Shown: positions 10,445 through 21,728, numbered from the stretch's first letter. The stretch is 64,000 nucleotides of DNA from Dickeya fangzhongdai (GCF_002812485.1 NZ_CP025003.1:3968001-4032000), one strand, 5' to 3'. The notes: generated by a model not told the origin, from the letters alone. Program-made: numbers and translations.

Positions 10445-13294
10445 TCACTCCAGCCACTTTTGCCAGCTCTGTTGCACCTGCCGCCGCTCGGCGCTGAAAC
10501 GATCCTGACCAACGCGGCCGGGCAGTTCCTGCAACGCCAGATGATGGATTTCATCGCGCAGGGTGATGTAAGCCAGCCGTAAAGCGTCAGCCTCTTCTTC
10601 CGCCATCACGCCGTGGCGGGCCAGCAGTTCCAGAATGCGCACGTTATCAGACCAGCGCGTCAACCGCGGCTCCTGCGCCGCGTAACGCAGCACCAGATAC
10701 TGGGCGATGAACTCAATATCGGTGATGCCGCCGGCGTCGGCCTTGATATCAAACCCCGGGTCTTTGCTGGCGTGGTGCTGACGCATTTTTTCCCGCATTT
10801 CCCGTACTTCGGTACGCAGCGCATCGCCATCGCGCTCACGGCACAGAATCCGCTGGCGAATCTGCTCAAACTGCTGCTGAATAGCGGGTTCGCCATACAC
10901 CACCCGGGCGCGCACCAGCGCCTGATGTTCCCAGGTCCAGGCTTCATTGCGCTGATAATCCTCGAACGCCGCCACGGTGCTCACCAGCATCCCCGCCGCT
11001 CCCGATGGCCTTAAACGGGCGTCGACCTCATACAAGATGCCGGACGAGGTGCGGGTGCTGAACAGGTGCATCACGCGCTGGGCCAGCCGCAAATAGAACT
11101 GACGGCCGTCGATGCTGCGTTCGCCATCGGTCGCCACGTTATCCGGGCAATCGATCAGGAACACCAGATCAAGGTCGGAACTGTAGCCCAACTCCCAGCC
11201 GCCCAGCTTGCCGTACCCCACCACGGCGAACCCGCGCCCGGAATGAGAGTGCAGGTGGGCAGGCTGGCCGTAACGCGCCACCATCTGGTTCCACGCCTGC
11301 TGTACCACGGCGGCGATGATCGCCTCCGCCAGATAAGTTAAGTGATCGCTCACTTTCATGACCGGCAGCGCGCCGACAATATCCGCCGCCGCGATGCGCA
11401 GATGCTGCGCCTGCTTGAACTGACGCAACGCTTCCAGTTGCTGCTCTTCGTCCTCTTCCGGCACGCGCATCAGGTATTGACGCAATTCGTCGGCGTACGC
11501 ATTCAGCGCGGTCGGTTGGTACAAGCTAGCCGGGTCCAGCAGTTCATCCAGCAACAACGGATAACGCGCCAGCTGGCTGGCTATCATCGGCGACACGGCG
11601 CACAGACGAATCAGCTGCGTCAGCGCCGGGCGCGACTCCAGCAACAGTTCCAGATAGGTGGTACGGGTGACGATACCCAGCAACAGCGGCGTCAGGCGCG
11701 CCACGATGACGTCGGCGTTGGCGTGACCGCAGGCCTGCGCCAGCAACGCCGGCATCAGTTGGTCAAGCACATCGCGACCGCGCGGCCCGATGGTACGGCG
11801 GGATAAATCAGCGCGAAAATCCGTCACCCGCGCCAACAGCCGTTCGCACACCTCCGGGGTCAGGTCAGGCGCCAACGTCGCCAGGTCGGTACTATCCAGG
11901 CCATCCTGCCACAGGCTGCTGTAATGGCTGTGTTCCGGGGTTTCGCTGCTGTCGGGCGCGTCATCGCCAATCAGCTCATGGAACACCGCACGCACCGCAT
12001 GCATCTGCTGATGTAAGCGTTCACTCAGTTGCAACCAGTCGTCGCAGCGCATCCCCCACGCCAGCCGCGCCTGATTAAGCGGGTCTTCCGGCAGGGTTTG
12101 CGTTTGTTCGTCGGCGATTGATTGCAACAGGTTTTCCAGCCGACGCAAAAACAGATAAGCCTCGCGCAGTTGAGCCGCCTGCGCCGGGGTCAACAGCCCC
12201 AGCTCGCCGACCTGCGTCAGCGTCGGCAGCAGAGAACGCCCCTGCAACGTGGGCTCGCGGCCGCCGCGAATCAGTTGAAACACCTGGGTGATGAACTCCA
12301 CTTCACGGATGCCGCCCGCTCCCAGCTTGATGTTGTTGCGCAGGTCTCGTCGCCGCACTTCGCGGGCGATCATGCTCTTCATGTTGCGCAGCGATTGAAT
12401 CACGCTGAAATCGATATAGCGGCGGAACACGAACGGCCGCAACATGCGGATCAACTCCTGGCTGTAATGGTCGTCATCGCCGCCCATCAGCCGGGCTTTG
12501 ACCATCGCATACCGCTCCCAGTCGCGCCCCTGTTCCTGATAGTAATCTTCCAGCGCGGCGAAGCTCATCACCAGCGGGCCGCTGTCGCCAAACGGCCGCA
12601 GGCGCATGTCCACCCGGTAAACGAAGCCGTCCACGGTCGGCTGGTCCAGCGCTTTGATCAGCCGCTGGCCGAGGCGGGTAAAGAACTGGGCGTTATCCAG
12701 CTCCCGGCGTCCGCCGCGGGTCTGGCCGTTTTCCGGATAGGCGAAAATCAGGTCGATATCCGAGGAAAAATTCAGCTCGCCGCCGCCGAGTTTGCCCATG
12801 CCCAGAATCAGCAATGGCTGGGGCTCGCCCGCCGCATTGCACGGCGTGCCCCACTCGCGGCAGCAGGCGTCATACAACCACTGGCGGGCGGCGACGATCA
12901 GCGCTTCCGCCAGGACGCTCAGTTGCTGCAATGTCTGCACGGTGGTGCTGAGCTGCAGCCATTGCCCCCAGGCGATGCGCGTCAGAATGCGGCGGCGGAA
13001 CAGGCGCAACGCCTGCATTAACGCCGCCTCATCGCTGACGCCGCTCAATGTCTGCGATAGCCAGTCCGCATACTGCCGCCACTCTTCCGGCTGGGGCGGC
13101 TGCCGCACCATCTCCTGCCGCCACTCCGGATAGCGCGCCAGCGCGTCGCTAACGAACTCGCTGCAAATCAGTACCGCCATCGCCTCATCGGCCAGCGGCG
13201 TCGGATCGGAAGTCAACAGACGTTCCGCCTCATGGCGCGCCTGTTCGGTCAGTGGTTCAGACAGCGGAAACAACGATGCGGGATGACAGGTCAT
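10445..13294 (-). CDS. glnE: Bifunctional glutamine synthetase adenylyltransferase/deadenylase
   Basis: 949 residues against 946 in E. coli. It has two homologous nucleotidyltransferase domains. The N-terminal, adenylyl-removing domain has [18 protein letters not shown] at 167-184 with Asp179/Asp181. The C-terminal, adenylylating domain has [18 protein letters not shown] around residue 700. It adds or removes AMP on glutamine synthetase in response to PII and glutamine, controlling nitrogen assimilation. The first 35 residues differ from E. coli but the ATG is the only good start. It lies between ygiF and hldE, the order found in E. coli. Confidence 0.96.
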   Translation of the reverse strand: MTCHPASLFPLSEPLTEQARHEAERLLTSDPTPLADEAMAVLICSEFVSDALARYPEWRQEMVRQPPQPEEWRQYADWLSQTLSGVSDEAALMQALRLFRRRILTRIAWGQWLQLSTTVQTLQQLSVLAEALIVAARQWLYDACCREWGTPCNAAGEPQPLLILGMGKLGGGELNFSSDIDLIFAYPENGQTRGGRRELDNAQFFTRLGQRLIKALDQPTVDGFVYRVDMRLRPFGDSGPLVMSFAALEDYYQEQGRDWERYAMVKARLMGGDDDHYSQELIRMLRPFVFRRYIDFSVIQSLRNMKSMIAREVRRRDLRNNIKLGAGGIREVEFITQVFQLIRGGREPTLQGRSLLPTLTQVGELGLLTPAQAAQLREAYLFLRRLENLLQSIADEQTQTLPEDPLNQARLAWGMRCDDWLQLSERLHQQMHAVRAVFHELIGDDAPDSSETPEHSHYSSLWQDGLDSTDLATLAPDLTPEVCERLLARVTDFRADLSRRTIGPRGRDVLDQLMPALLAQACGHANADVIVARLTPLLLGIVTRTTYLELLLESRPALTQLIRLCAVSPMIASQLARYPLLLDELLDPASLYQPTALNAYADELRQYLMRVPEEDEEQQLEALRQFKQAQHLRIAAADIVGALPVMKVSDHLTYLAEAIIAAVVQQAWNQMVARYGQPAHLHSHSGRGFAVVGYGKLGGWELGYSSDLDLVFLIDCPDNVATDGERSIDGRQFYLRLAQRVMHLFSTRTSSGILYEVDARLRPSGAAGMLVSTVAAFEDYQRNEAWTWEHQALVRARVVYGEPAIQQQFEQIRQRILCRERDGDALRTEVREMREKMRQHHASKDPGFDIKADAGGITDIEFIAQYLVLRYAAQEPRLTRWSDNVRILELLARHGVMAEEEADALRLAYITLRDEIHHLALQELPGRVGQDRFSAERRQVQQSWQKWLE

Positions 13295-13347
13295 GGCGAT
13301 ATCCTTGCACAGCTGCCCCGTCAGGCAGCTTCAATAAAATGTTGAAC

Positions 13348-13390
13348 CGGGGTTATCCGCCTTGCCGGTGCAGGAAAAGCGATAACCCCG
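13348..13390. repeat. Inverted repeat between ygiF and glnE
   Basis: cggggttatc (13348-13357) and gataaccccg (13381-13390) form a perfect 10-bp stem with a 23-base loop. There is no T run, so it is not a typical terminator; it may be a processing or REP-like hairpin. Confidence 0.45.
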
Positions 13391-13406
13391 AAGCGCGACA
13401 GGCGGA

Positions 13407-14738
13407 TTACTGGCCGCTGTGCAGCCAGAACGGCGGCTGTTCGAGCGCCTGCTTGCGGCAGTGCTCCAGTTCGCTGGGTATACTCTGGCCGGCGGACAGC
13501 GCTTCAATCAGTTGCATCAGCTCACGCCACGGCTGCAGATAGCGGTGGGCCTCCTCCGGCGGATAAGAGCCGCCCAGCAGCAAAAAGGCGTACACGCCTC
13601 GCTGCAAGCGCGGCAATTGCTGGGCGTAATGCAACGCATCCAGCGCATGGCTGAATACGGCTTTCAGTTCAGCCAGCCCGCGGCTCATCATGATATCGGC
13701 AAAGCGCTTCCAGGAACTCTGCAACCGCATCAGCTCACGGTTGTCCATGTAGCCGCGCCAGCCGTGTTTTACCAGCCACGAGGTCAGAATCAGTTTGCCC
13801 TTCAGGTAATCGGCGCTGTAGCAGAGCGTACCCGCCGTTTCCGTACGCTCGATCCCCTCTTCAAGATGGGTCAACGCCGCACGGAATTCCGAGGTTATCT
13901 TACGCGGCACCACGCCCCCGACCAGCACCAGCAGTTCCCGCATCATCGCACCGGCTTCCAGCAATGCCTGGCGCGCCGCACTATCGCCGCGCGCCCACAG
14001 TTCCTCATGGTATTGCCAGTGACTGAACGCATATTCCAGTCCGGCGGCAATGCCCTGATCGAGCGTCATTTTCGGCTCCACCGGCAGAAAACCCAGCTCG
14101 CTGCGCGGCAGGGCCGGATTGCCTTTCGCCAGATGATAGCCGCGGGCGGCTTTGCTCAGGCTCCCTTGCCGTAAGCCGCCGATGTCGGCCAGTTCGCTGG
14201 CGAACGCCAGCAAATCCGCGGTGCGACCGTTTTTCAGCTCCAGTTCCAGTTCGCACAGCGGTTCGACGAATTCGCCGGCGCTGACCTCGCCCTGATCAAT
14301 GGCGATCTCAATCAGGCTCTGATGGTGGGACACCACCCAGGCTTCCCGCTGAAAATCGGTGCTGAACAGCGGCTGCAACGCCAGAGCCAGCGCATCGATA
14401 TCGCAATCCTCCGGCCAAATCTCCGCAGGCAGCAGACGAATATCCAGTTGCGGCCCGGGCAGATCCACGTTGTATTCCGGATGTTGATGTAATCCGCCCA
14501 CCACTTTCCCCGCGGTCTTCACCGTCATCTCATAACGGCCGTTTTCACCGCGGATACGCAGCCCAATGCCATGCCGGCGCAGATAAGCGTCGGCGGTTTC
14601 GTAATAAATATTCGCCAGTTGACGGGTATGCAGATGGTTGCTGTGCCCCACGTCGCTCTGCCAGTTTTTCAGGCCCTGTTTGACCGTCTCCACCGCATCG
14701 GGGTGAATGATAAATTTTAACTCGATCTCTTCGCTCAT
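13407..14738 (-). CDS. ygiF: Inorganic triphosphatase YgiF (CYTH-CHAD)
   Basis: 443 residues. The CYTH domain begins at the very N-terminus with the diagnostic ExExK motif (Glu4, Glu6, Lys8 in EEIELKF) and runs to about 200. A His-rich helical CHAD domain (about 220-435) follows. CYTH tunnel enzymes hydrolyse tripolyphosphate with Mg or Mn; CHAD domains bind polyphosphate. It is upstream of glnE on the same strand with a 112-bp gap and probably shares its transcript. It is divergent from ygiM. Confidence 0.93.
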   Translation of the reverse strand: MSEEIELKFIIHPDAVETVKQGLKNWQSDVGHSNHLHTRQLANIYYETADAYLRRHGIGLRIRGENGRYEMTVKTAGKVVGGLHQHPEYNVDLPGPQLDIRLLPAEIWPEDCDIDALALALQPLFSTDFQREAWVVSHHQSLIEIAIDQGEVSAGEFVEPLCELELELKNGRTADLLAFASELADIGGLRQGSLSKAARGYHLAKGNPALPRSELGFLPVEPKMTLDQGIAAGLEYAFSHWQYHEELWARGDSAARQALLEAGAMMRELLVLVGGVVPRKITSEFRAALTHLEEGIERTETAGTLCYSADYLKGKLILTSWLVKHGWRGYMDNRELMRLQSSWKRFADIMMSRGLAELKAVFSHALDALHYAQQLPRLQRGVYAFLLLGGSYPPEEAHRYLQPWRELMQLIEALSAGQSIPSELEHCRKQALEQPPFWLHSGQ

Positions 14739-15042
14739 AGTCTTGCACTACCGGATATTGCGGAAATGTCGCCAGTAAATAACATTTTATCTCAGGTTGC
14801 CACTTTTGCGGCATGGCGTCGCAAACGCCCTGCGAGCGTTCTCACAAGGCGTATGCAACCGGTTTTCGCCATCGCCGAATTTTGGCTATGCTTGAGTCCT
14901 CATCACGAATTAACCAACGCACTGATTTACAAAACCAAGTTTACAAAACCAAGAGTAAGACTGTTCCCATTCAGGTTTGCCGGCGGCATCGTCAGACTGG
15001 GCGCGCTAACCGCAGAATCTCAATGAACTTAATATATTGAAT

Positions 15043-15666
15043 ATGATGAATAAATTACCCTTGTTCCTTGCCGCGATCCTGGGCCTGTCCACCACATTGG
15101 GCCTGCATGCGGAAGAAAAACGCTACATCTCCGATGAACTTGTCACCTACACCCGCAGCGGTCCGGGCAACCAGTATCGTATCGTCGGCACGTTGAATGC
15201 CGGTGAAGCCGTGACGCTCATCAGCGCCAACGACGGTGCCGGTTACGCACAGATTCGTGACGAAAAAGGCCGCACCAGTTGGATTCAACTTGACCAGCTC
15301 AGCCAGACGCCCAGCCTGAAAACCCGGGTGCCAGAACTGGAAAATCAGGTCAAAACCCTGACGGACAGACTTAACAGCGTCGATCAGGACTGGAACCAGC
15401 GCACCGTCGACCTGCGCCAGAAAGTCGCCGCCAGTGACGGTACCCTTTCCTCTTTGCAAAAAGAAAATCAGGCGCTGAAAACCCAGTTGGAAGTGGCGCA
15501 GAAAAAACTTGAGGTAGCCAACCTGCAATTGGACGACAAGCAGCGCACGCTGATCATGCAGTGGTTTATGTACGGCGGAGGCGTGGCGGGCGGTGGTTTG
15601 GTGTTGGGGCTGCTGTTGCCGCACCTGTTGCCCAGACGCAAAAAGAACGACCGTTGGATGGGGTAA
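15043..15666 (+). CDS. ygiM: YgiM, SH3-domain membrane protein
   Basis: About 207 residues. An N-terminal signal segment (KLPLFLAAILGLSTTLGLHA) is followed by a bacterial SH3 domain (about 25-90) with the RSGPGNQYRIVGTLNAGE signature, a coiled coil (about 100-165) and a C-terminal membrane helix with a basic end (KKNDRWMG). The layout equals E. coli YgiM (TIGR04211), an envelope protein of unclear role. A TTG at 15037 and ATGs at 15043 and 15046 are possible starts; I chose the first ATG, but no ribosome site stands out. It precedes cca as in E. coli. Confidence 0.88.
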   Translation: MMNKLPLFLAAILGLSTTLGLHAEEKRYISDELVTYTRSGPGNQYRIVGTLNAGEAVTLISANDGAGYAQIRDEKGRTSWIQLDQLSQTPSLKTRVPELENQVKTLTDRLNSVDQDWNQRTVDLRQKVAASDGTLSSLQKENQALKTQLEVAQKKLEVANLQLDDKQRTLIMQWFMYGGGVAGGGLVLGLLLPHLLPRRKKNDRWMG

Positions 15667-15817
15667 CACCTGAACACCGGCTCGCCAGCCGCACGGACGC
15701 CCCGTTGTGTTCGAGAGGATGTTAATCAACAATAACCGAAATTATCGTTAACTATCATTTCGGTTACGGTTGGTTATTATTTCAATTATCGACACAGCCT
15801 AACATCGGGAGCCGGGT

Positions 15818-17065
15818 TTGAAGATTTACCTTGTAGGGGGCGCAGTGCGCGATGGCCTGTTGGGCAGGCCGGTCACCGAACGCGATTGGGTAGTGGTCGG
15901 CGCTACGCCGGAAATGCTGTTGCAGCAAGGCTACCAGCAGGTCGGGCGGGATTTTCCGGTTTTCCTGCACCCGGAGAGCAAAGAGGAGTATGCGCTGGCG
16001 CGTACCGAGCGCAAATCCGGCAATGGGTATACCGGGTTTACCTGCCAGGCCACGCCGGACATCACGCTGGAAGAGGATCTGCAACGGCGCGATCTGACCA
16101 TCAACGCCATCGCGCAGGATGAAGACGGGCGGTTGATTGACCCTTACGACGGTCAGCGTGATTTGCAAAATCGGCTCCTGCGCCATGTATCCGGCGCCTT
16201 CAGCGAAGATCCGCTGCGGGTGCTGCGGGTCGCGCGCTTCGCCGCCCGTTATGCCCACCTCGGTTTTCTGATTGCCGAAGAAACCCTGAACCTGATGCAG
16301 ACGATGACCCGCAACGGCGAGCTGGATTTCCTGACGCCGGAACGGGTGTGGAAAGAAACGGAAAAAGCCCTCGCCACTCAGGATCCGCAGGTCTATTTTC
16401 AGGTGCTGCGCGACTGCGGCGCGCTGGCGGTGCTGTTCCCCGAAGTCGACAGTCTTTACGGCGTGCCGGCTCCCGCCCAATGGCATCCGGAAATCGACAC
16501 CGGCATCCACGTGATGATGAGTCTGGCGATGGCCGCCCGCCTCAGCCCGGCGCTTGATATCCGCTTCGCCACCCTGTGTCACGATCTCGGTAAAGGATTG
16601 ACGCCGCCGGAACTGTGGCCGCGCCATCATGGTCACGGCCCGGCCGGCGTGCCGCTGGTGGAGGCCTTGTGCCAGCGATTGCGGGTGCCTAACGCGCTGC
16701 GCGATCTGGCCTGTCTGGTGGCCGAATACCATGATGTGGTCCACACCGTGCAGATACTGCAGCCCAAAACCCTGCTGAAGCTGTTTGATGCCATCGATGT
16801 CTGGCGCAAACCCCAGCGTCTGGAACAGTTGCTCCTCGCCAGCGAGGCGGACGCACGCGGGCGGGCCGGACTGGAGCAACAGCCCTATCCGCAGGGAGAC
16901 TATCTGCGTGAAGCCTTTGCTGCCGCCAGCAGTATAACCAGCGCGGAAGTGGTGGCGGCCGGATTCCAGCATGCCGCGATCAGGGAAGAGCTGCAGCGCC
17001 GTCGCTGCGCCGCGTTGGAACAATGGAAAGCCCGGCGCGCCGAAGCTGCCGGGCCGTCATCATAA
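15818..17065 (+). CDS. cca: Multifunctional CCA-adding enzyme
   Basis: 415 residues, collinear with E. coli Cca. The class II nucleotidyltransferase head starts at residue 1 ([16 protein letters not shown]), with [11 protein letters not shown] nearby, and an HD domain ([10 protein letters not shown]) follows in the C-terminal half. It builds and repairs the 3' CCA of tRNAs; the HD part has phosphatase and phosphodiesterase activities in E. coli. The start is an uncommon TTG, supported by the ribosome site GGGAG six bases upstream and by exact alignment of the family N-terminus. Confidence 0.95.
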   Translation: MKIYLVGGAVRDGLLGRPVTERDWVVVGATPEMLLQQGYQQVGRDFPVFLHPESKEEYALARTERKSGNGYTGFTCQATPDITLEEDLQRRDLTINAIAQDEDGRLIDPYDGQRDLQNRLLRHVSGAFSEDPLRVLRVARFAARYAHLGFLIAEETLNLMQTMTRNGELDFLTPERVWKETEKALATQDPQVYFQVLRDCGALAVLFPEVDSLYGVPAPAQWHPEIDTGIHVMMSLAMAARLSPALDIRFATLCHDLGKGLTPPELWPRHHGHGPAGVPLVEALCQRLRVPNALRDLACLVAEYHDVVHTVQILQPKTLLKLFDAIDVWRKPQRLEQLLLASEADARGRAGLEQQPYPQGDYLREAFAAASSITSAEVVAAGFQHAAIREELQRRRCAALEQWKARRAEAAGPSS

Positions 17066-17117
17066 GCACATAACCATTATCGTCATCGTCGGGATGCATC
17101 GGCGCATCCCGGCGGCA

Positions 17118-17939
17118 TCACATCAGCACCAGCCACACCACTGCCGCCACGATGAAGCGATAAATGGCGAACGGCACGAAAGAGATGCGCTTAATCAACT
17201 GCAGGAAAGTCTTAATGGCGATCATCGCCACCACAAACGCGGTCAAGAAACCGGTAGCGAACATCGGCAGGTCGGACAGCGACAGGAAATGCCAGCTTTT
17301 ATACAAATCCAGCCCGCTCGCGCCCAGCATAATCGGCACCGCAAGAATAAAGGAGAATTCGGACGCCGCGTAGCGATTGACCCCGACCAACATCCCGCCG
17401 GAAATGGTCGCGCCGGAACGCGAGAACCCCGGCCACAGCGCCAGACACTGAAAACAGCCAATCAGGAACGCCTGAAGATAGCTGATGTCATCCAGCCCTT
17501 CCGCCTTCGCTTTTTTCGGTTTAAACCACTCCGCCAGCAGCAACAGCACGCCCCCGACCACCAGCGCGTAAGTCACGGTAACCGGATTGAACAGCGACTT
17601 GATGAAGTCATGCAACACCAGCCCCAATACCACGGCGGGGATCATCGCCAGCACGATGTGCGCCAGCGTCAGATGGCCTTTGCCGCGCCCTTCATGCTGC
17701 GGCGGTTGCCCGAAATGAATGCCGATCAAACCGAACATTCTCCGCCAGAACACCACTACCACCGCCAGGATCGACCCCAACTGGATGATGACTTCAAAGG
17801 TCTTGGCGGTGTCGCCCTCGAACCCCAGCCAGTGACCGACAATGATCATATGCCCGGTGGATGACACCGGCAGAAATTCGGTGAGCCCTTCCACCACCCC
17901 AAGAATGAACGCCACCAGCAACGAATGCAGATCCGCCAT
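17118..17939 (-). CDS. uppP: Undecaprenyl-diphosphatase
   Basis: 273 residues with about eight membrane segments. The BacA/UppP active-site motifs are present: [14 protein letters not shown] near residue 17 and [13 protein letters not shown] near residue 170. It dephosphorylates undecaprenyl diphosphate at the periplasmic face, recycling the lipid carrier for peptidoglycan and other envelope polymers, and confers bacitracin tolerance. It is convergent with cca and downstream of folB, as in E. coli. A strong terminator-like hairpin lies 28 bp before its start codon. Confidence 0.96.
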   Translation of the reverse strand: MADLHSLLVAFILGVVEGLTEFLPVSSTGHMIIVGHWLGFEGDTAKTFEVIIQLGSILAVVVVFWRRMFGLIGIHFGQPPQHEGRGKGHLTLAHIVLAMIPAVVLGLVLHDFIKSLFNPVTVTYALVVGGVLLLLAEWFKPKKAKAEGLDDISYLQAFLIGCFQCLALWPGFSRSGATISGGMLVGVNRYAASEFSFILAVPIMLGASGLDLYKSWHFLSLSDLPMFATGFLTAFVVAMIAIKTFLQLIKRISFVPFAIYRFIVAAVVWLVLM

Positions 17940-17960
17940 CGACCGTTAACTCCCTACCTG

Positions 17961-17996
17961 CCACATAAAAAAGCGGCCTTGCCGTCAGCAAGCCGC
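17961..17996 (-). terminator. Terminator hairpin between folB and uppP
   Basis: Read on the minus strand, gcggcttgc and gcaaggccgc form a nearly perfect stem (one bulge), followed by six T residues. It sits 118 bp after folB and only 28 bp before the uppP start. It may simply end folB transcription, or act as an attenuator in a uppP leader. Confidence 0.7.
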
Positions 17997-18114
17997 AACG
18001 TATAAAGCACATCGAAGATGTCCCACGCTTTGGGGACCAACTTAAAATAGAGATATTATCTTTTGATTACCTTAAGAAGGGTCTGTGTTTGCGCCGAAAT
18101 GATCGCCAACCGAT

Positions 18115-18480
18115 TCATGCTGACGGACGGACGCCGCGTTCAATCACCACGCCCACGCTGCGCGCCTGCGCTACCGCGCCGGGCTTGCTGACCTTCAGCC
18201 GCAGCCAGGGAATGCCGAAGCGCTGCATCAGTGTGGCCGCCACCTCTTCAGCCACCCGCTCCACCAGCGCAAATCGCCCGCCGGCGACCAGTTCAATCAC
18301 CGCCTCGCTGACATCGGCATAGCTCAGGCAATCGGCTACGTCGTCGCTGGCGGCGGCCGGGCGGTTATCCCAGGCCATTTCGATATCGAACATCAACTTC
18401 TGCTGGATGGTCTGTTCCCAGTCATAAACACCGATGGTGGTGATTACGCTCAGTTCTTCAATAAACACGATATCCATCAC
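18115..18480 (-). CDS. folB: Dihydroneopterin aldolase
   Basis: 121 residues, the usual FolB length. It starts [21 protein letters not shown], the canonical N-terminus, has the catalytic-site region [11 protein letters not shown] and the end [10 protein letters not shown]. It cleaves 7,8-dihydroneopterin to 6-hydroxymethyl-dihydropterin and glycolaldehyde in folate synthesis. A second ATG directly follows the first, so the start is uncertain by one codon. It is divergent from plsY with about 100 bp between start codons. Confidence 0.95.
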   Translation of the reverse strand: MMDIVFIEELSVITTIGVYDWEQTIQQKLMFDIEMAWDNRPAAASDDVADCLSYADVSEAVIELVAGGRFALVERVAEEVAATLMQRFGIPWLRLKVSKPGAVAQARSVGVVIERGVRPSA

Positions 18481-18584
18481 GTCATCCCCTGTTTTTGCCG
18501 CCGCCGGATACCACTTCCGGCAGAAAGTGCGTATTATCCACAGATGCTGAACTTAAAACGACCTTTATTGGACGGAAGCCGTTT

Positions 18585-19226
18585 ATGAGTGTTATCGCGC
18601 CCGGAATGATTATCGTCGCGTATCTGTGTGGCTCGATCTCCAGTGCGATTCTGATTTGTCGCATCGCCGGTTTGCCCGATCCGCGCGAACACGGTTCCGG
18701 CAACCCTGGCGCCACCAATGTGCTACGCATCGGCGGTAAAACCGCTGCCGCCGCCGTACTGGTTTTTGACGTTCTTAAAGGCATGCTGCCGGTGTGGGGC
18801 GCTTACGCGCTGGGCAGTTCGCCGCTGTATCTCGGCCTGACGGCCATCGCCGCCTGTCTGGGCCATATTTACCCGATTTTTTTTCGCTTCCACGGCGGCA
18901 AAGGGGTCGCTACCGCGTTTGGCGCCATCGCGCCTATCGGTTGGGATCTGACCGGCCTGATGACCGGCACCTGGCTCCTGACCGTGCTGCTGAGCGGCTA
19001 TTCCTCGCTGGGGGCGATTATCAGTGCGCTGATCGCGCCGTTCTACGTCTGGTGGTTCAAGCCCCAGTTCACCTTTCCGGTAGCCATGCTCTCCTGCCTG
19101 ATCCTGATGCGGCATCACGATAACATCCAGCGGCTGTGGCGCGGTCAGGAAAGCAAGATCTGGAAAAAGCTGCGTCGCAAACACCATTCGGCGGACGATA
19201 CGCCAGATAAACACGACGAATCCTGA
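18585..19226 (+). CDS. plsY: Glycerol-3-phosphate acyltransferase PlsY
   Basis: 213 residues and about five membrane segments. The PlsY motifs [11 protein letters not shown] and [18 protein letters not shown] match E. coli PlsY (YgiH). It transfers the acyl group of acyl-phosphate to glycerol 3-phosphate, the first step of phospholipid synthesis. The reading frame stays open 30 codons further upstream, but the ATG at 18585 (MSVIAPGM) aligns with the family N-terminus and has GGACGGAAG before it. A bidirectional terminator follows. Confidence 0.95.
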   Translation: MSVIAPGMIIVAYLCGSISSAILICRIAGLPDPREHGSGNPGATNVLRIGGKTAAAAVLVFDVLKGMLPVWGAYALGSSPLYLGLTAIAACLGHIYPIFFRFHGGKGVATAFGAIAPIGWDLTGLMTGTWLLTVLLSGYSSLGAIISALIAPFYVWWFKPQFTFPVAMLSCLILMRHHDNIQRLWRGQESKIWKKLRRKHHSADDTPDKHDES

Positions 19227-19230
19227 GCGT

Positions 19231-19267
19231 AAAAAAAGCGGCCTTAATTGGCCGCTTCGTTTTTTAT
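19231..19267. terminator. Bidirectional terminator between plsY and the chemoreceptor gene
   Basis: aagcggcc and ggccgctt form a perfect 8-bp stem with a 6-base loop, flanked by an A run on the left and a T run on the right, so it can end both convergent transcripts. Confidence 0.85.
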
Positions 19268-19296
19268 CAGGTTAGAGGTAGTCTTCCCGGTTTTAA

Positions 19297-20883
19297 TCAG
19301 TAACGTCCTAACGCTGCCAGAGCTTGCTGTTCCAGCCGGAACTGAGCCATGCTGGCCGCCAGTTCGCGCGCCTGCTCTTCCAGCGAGCGGGTCGCCGCCG
19401 CCGACTCTTCTACCAGCGATGCGTTCTGCTGCGCCACCGAATCCATCTGCGACACCGCCAGGTTTACCTGCTCAATGCCATTGCTCTGTTCACGGGTCGC
19501 GGTGGAAATTTCACGCATCAGGGTGGTCACCTGCGACACCGACGACGCCACGTCACTCATGGTTTCGCCGGCGACGCGGGCGATTTCGGCGCCTTCGTTG
19601 ACCTGCGTTTGCGAATCCTGCATCAGCACCTTGATCTCTCTGGCCGACTGAGCGCTGCGCTGCGCCAGACTACGCACCTCGCCCGCCACCACGGCGAAAC
19701 CGCGGCCCTGCTCGCCGGCGCGCGCCGCTTCCACCGCCGCATTCAGCGCCAGAATATTGGTCTGGAAAGCGATGCCGTCGATCATCGTCAGAATGTCGGC
19801 CACCCGTGCCGCCGTAGCGGAGATCAGCTGCATTTTGTCCAGCATCTGATCAACGGCCTGGCTGCCTTTCGTGGCGGTATCGGATACCCGCTGCGCCAGC
19901 AGATAAGCCTGATCGGCGCTATCGGCGTTCAGCTTCACGGTGGAAGCCAGCTGTTCCATGCTGGCGGCGGTTTGTTCCAGCGACGCGGCGGACTCTTCGG
20001 TACGCTCCGCCAGATGACTGTTGCCGGACGCCAGCTCGCTGGTGCCGATATCAATCTGACTGCCGGCGTCGCGCACGCGCCCCACCGCCACGGCGAGGGA
20101 GTGCTGCATGGATTTCATCGCCCGGATCAGCCGGCCGATTTCGTTGTTGCCGCCGTCTTCAATGGTGCGCGACAAATCGCCTTGCGCAATCACTTCAAGC
20201 TGCCGTACCGCGCCGTCCAGCGGGCGCAAAACCACCTGACGGATCGCCCACCATGCCAGCACCGCCAGCAACAGCGCCACCGCAAATACCACCCCCATCG
20301 ACCACAGGCGGCCATAAGCCAGTTCGTCCGCCTGCTGCAACATAGTTTCTCCCACCTGCAGCGCAAAATCGCGGAAATCGGCAATAGAAGTATCCATGCC
20401 GATGCTGAGCGCCGGCAGGGTATCCTGCATCAGAGAATAATAGTCATCCAGATTGTCTTTCTTCAGCGCGGCGATCATCGGCGTCATGCCCTGACGATCG
20501 TAGGCTTCATACGCGACTTTGACATGCTCGGCCATTTCGGCGCCGCGTTTGGTCACGGTGCCATACGCCAGAAACCGCGCCATCTCCCGGCGCGACGCCT
20601 CGGCATAATTTTCCACGCGCCCCACGGTTTCCTTCGCCTTGTCGATCAAACCGATTTCATACAGCCTGACTGCCTGAGCCGCAGCGGTGCGGGCACGCAA
20701 CGTGGCGGTATAGCTTGACGACAGCGCACTCAGTTCTTTCCCCTGAATTTTATCGATAGACAGTAGCGAGCGGTTCCCCTGGCTGATCGCGCTGGTGCCG
20801 ATTCCAACGACAATCGCCAGCAGCACCAGCATGATGCCCACCAGCGCCAGCAGGCCATGCTTGACCGTAATGTTCTTTAGCAT
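19297..20883 (-). CDS. Methyl-accepting chemotaxis protein (four-helix-bundle sensor)
   Basis: 528 residues. A first membrane helix (about 10-30), a periplasmic helical sensor of about 160 residues, a second membrane helix (about 190-212), HAMP (about 213-265) and the signalling domain with the tip [19 protein letters not shown]. The sensor is of the Tar/Tsr-like four-helix type, but I cannot predict the ligand. The frame is open 41 codons further upstream, but the ATG at 20883 is preceded by GGGAGAG and starts a normal membrane anchor. The end (ALAALGRY) lacks the NWETF tether for CheR/CheB. It is paralogous to the receptor at 46977-48563 along its whole length, and a FliA promoter lies upstream. 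Confidence 0.92.
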   Translation of the reverse strand: MLKNITVKHGLLALVGIMLVLLAIVVGIGTSAISQGNRSLLSIDKIQGKELSALSSSYTATLRARTAAAQAVRLYEIGLIDKAKETVGRVENYAEASRREMARFLAYGTVTKRGAEMAEHVKVAYEAYDRQGMTPMIAALKKDNLDDYYSLMQDTLPALSIGMDTSIADFRDFALQVGETMLQQADELAYGRLWSMGVVFAVALLLAVLAWWAIRQVVLRPLDGAVRQLEVIAQGDLSRTIEDGGNNEIGRLIRAMKSMQHSLAVAVGRVRDAGSQIDIGTSELASGNSHLAERTEESAASLEQTAASMEQLASTVKLNADSADQAYLLAQRVSDTATKGSQAVDQMLDKMQLISATAARVADILTMIDGIAFQTNILALNAAVEAARAGEQGRGFAVVAGEVRSLAQRSAQSAREIKVLMQDSQTQVNEGAEIARVAGETMSDVASSVSQVTTLMREISTATREQSNGIEQVNLAVSQMDSVAQQNASLVEESAAATRSLEEQARELAASMAQFRLEQQALAALGRY

Positions 20884-21008
20884 CCGTACTCTCCCTTGTG
20901 ATTCAAAATAATAAAAAGCAGCAAATAAATAAGATGGCGTAGTCCAGTACGACGCACCATGCCGGTGCATCGCGGAACACGCCGGGTGACACGATTCAGG
21001 ATCCACGT

Positions 21009-21035
21009 TTATCGGAATCCTGCCGTTGTTCTTTA
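21009..21035 (-). promoter_or_regulatory. FliA (sigma-28) promoter of the chemoreceptor gene
   Basis: On the minus strand TAAAGAAC, 11 bases, then TCCGATAA; the consensus is TAAAGTTT-N11-GCCGATAA, so spacing is exact and 13 of 16 bases match. It lies about 125 bp before the start codon. Confidence 0.8.
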
Positions 21036-21150
21036 ATTAGATTAATTATTTAATTTCCATTGATTAGGCTTATGGGAATCCGATACGGCAACCGGCAAAC
21101 AGACGCAATGCGCCCAGCCTAAAAAATCACGACTTTCGCCATCAGTTGGC

Positions 21151-21156
21151 TATAAT
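21151..21156 (+). promoter_or_regulatory. Candidate ppa promoter -10 element
   Basis: A perfect TATAAT, 42 bp before the ppa start codon. No convincing -35 hexamer is visible at the right spacing. Together with the FliA promoter on the other strand it accounts for the 314-bp divergent spacer. Confidence 0.5.
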
Positions 21157-21197
21157 GAGCGCCACTCCATTCTGGTTTGAAGAAGAAGGAAACCGAC

Positions 21198-21728
21198 ATG
21201 AGTTTGAATACGGTACCGGCGGGCAAAGACCTTCCGGAAGATATCTATGTAGTGATCGAAATCCCTGCCAACTCTGATCCGATCAAGTACGAAGTGGACA
21301 AGGAAACCGGCGCCCTGTTCGTAGACCGCTTTATGTCTACCGCCATGTTCTATCCGTGCAACTACGGCTACGTCAACAACACGCTGTCTCTGGACGGCGA
21401 CCCGGTTGACGTTCTGGTGCCGACCCCGTATCCGCTGCAGCCGGGTTCAGTGATCCGCTGCCGTCCGGTTGGCGTACTGAAAATGACCGACGAATCCGGC
21501 GAAGACGCTAAAGTGGTGGCGGTACCGCACACCAAACTGAGCAAAGAGTACGATCACATCAAAGACGTGAACGACCTGCCGGAGCTGCTGCGCGCCCAGA
21601 TCGGCCATTTCTTCGAGCACTATAAAGACCTGGAAAAAGGCAAGTGGGTGAAAGTGGACGGCTGGGCCGACGCCGCCGCCGCGAAAGCTGAAATCCTGAC
21701 GTCTTTCGAACGCGCCAAAAATAAATAA
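21198..21728 (+). CDS. ppa: Inorganic pyrophosphatase
   Basis: 176 residues, identical in length and very close in sequence to E. coli Ppa. The metal-binding signature is in [10 protein letters not shown], and [10 protein letters not shown] and the end SFERAKNK are conserved. It hydrolyses pyrophosphate to drive biosynthetic reactions. An ATG at 21177 is also in frame, but the ATG at 21198 fits the family start and has AAGGAA eight bases before it. Confidence 0.97.
   Translation: MSLNTVPAGKDLPEDIYVVIEIPANSDPIKYEVDKETGALFVDRFMSTAMFYPCNYGYVNNTLSLDGDPVDVLVPTPYPLQPGSVIRCRPVGVLKMTDESGEDAKVVAVPHTKLSKEYDHIKDVNDLPELLRAQIGHFFEHYKDLEKGKWVKVDGWADAAAAKAEILTSFERAKNK

Noticed and set aside
17089..17110. 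Terminator between cca and uppP
   Set aside because: cgggatgc/gcatcccg forms an 8-bp stem, but neither strand has a T run after it, and it is only a few bases from the uppP stop.
19324..20718. A 464-codon plus-strand frame opposite the chemoreceptor gene
   Set aside because: The minus strand encodes a complete receptor with a promoter and ribosome site. The plus frame is a compositional shadow; similar frames lie opposite all four receptors.
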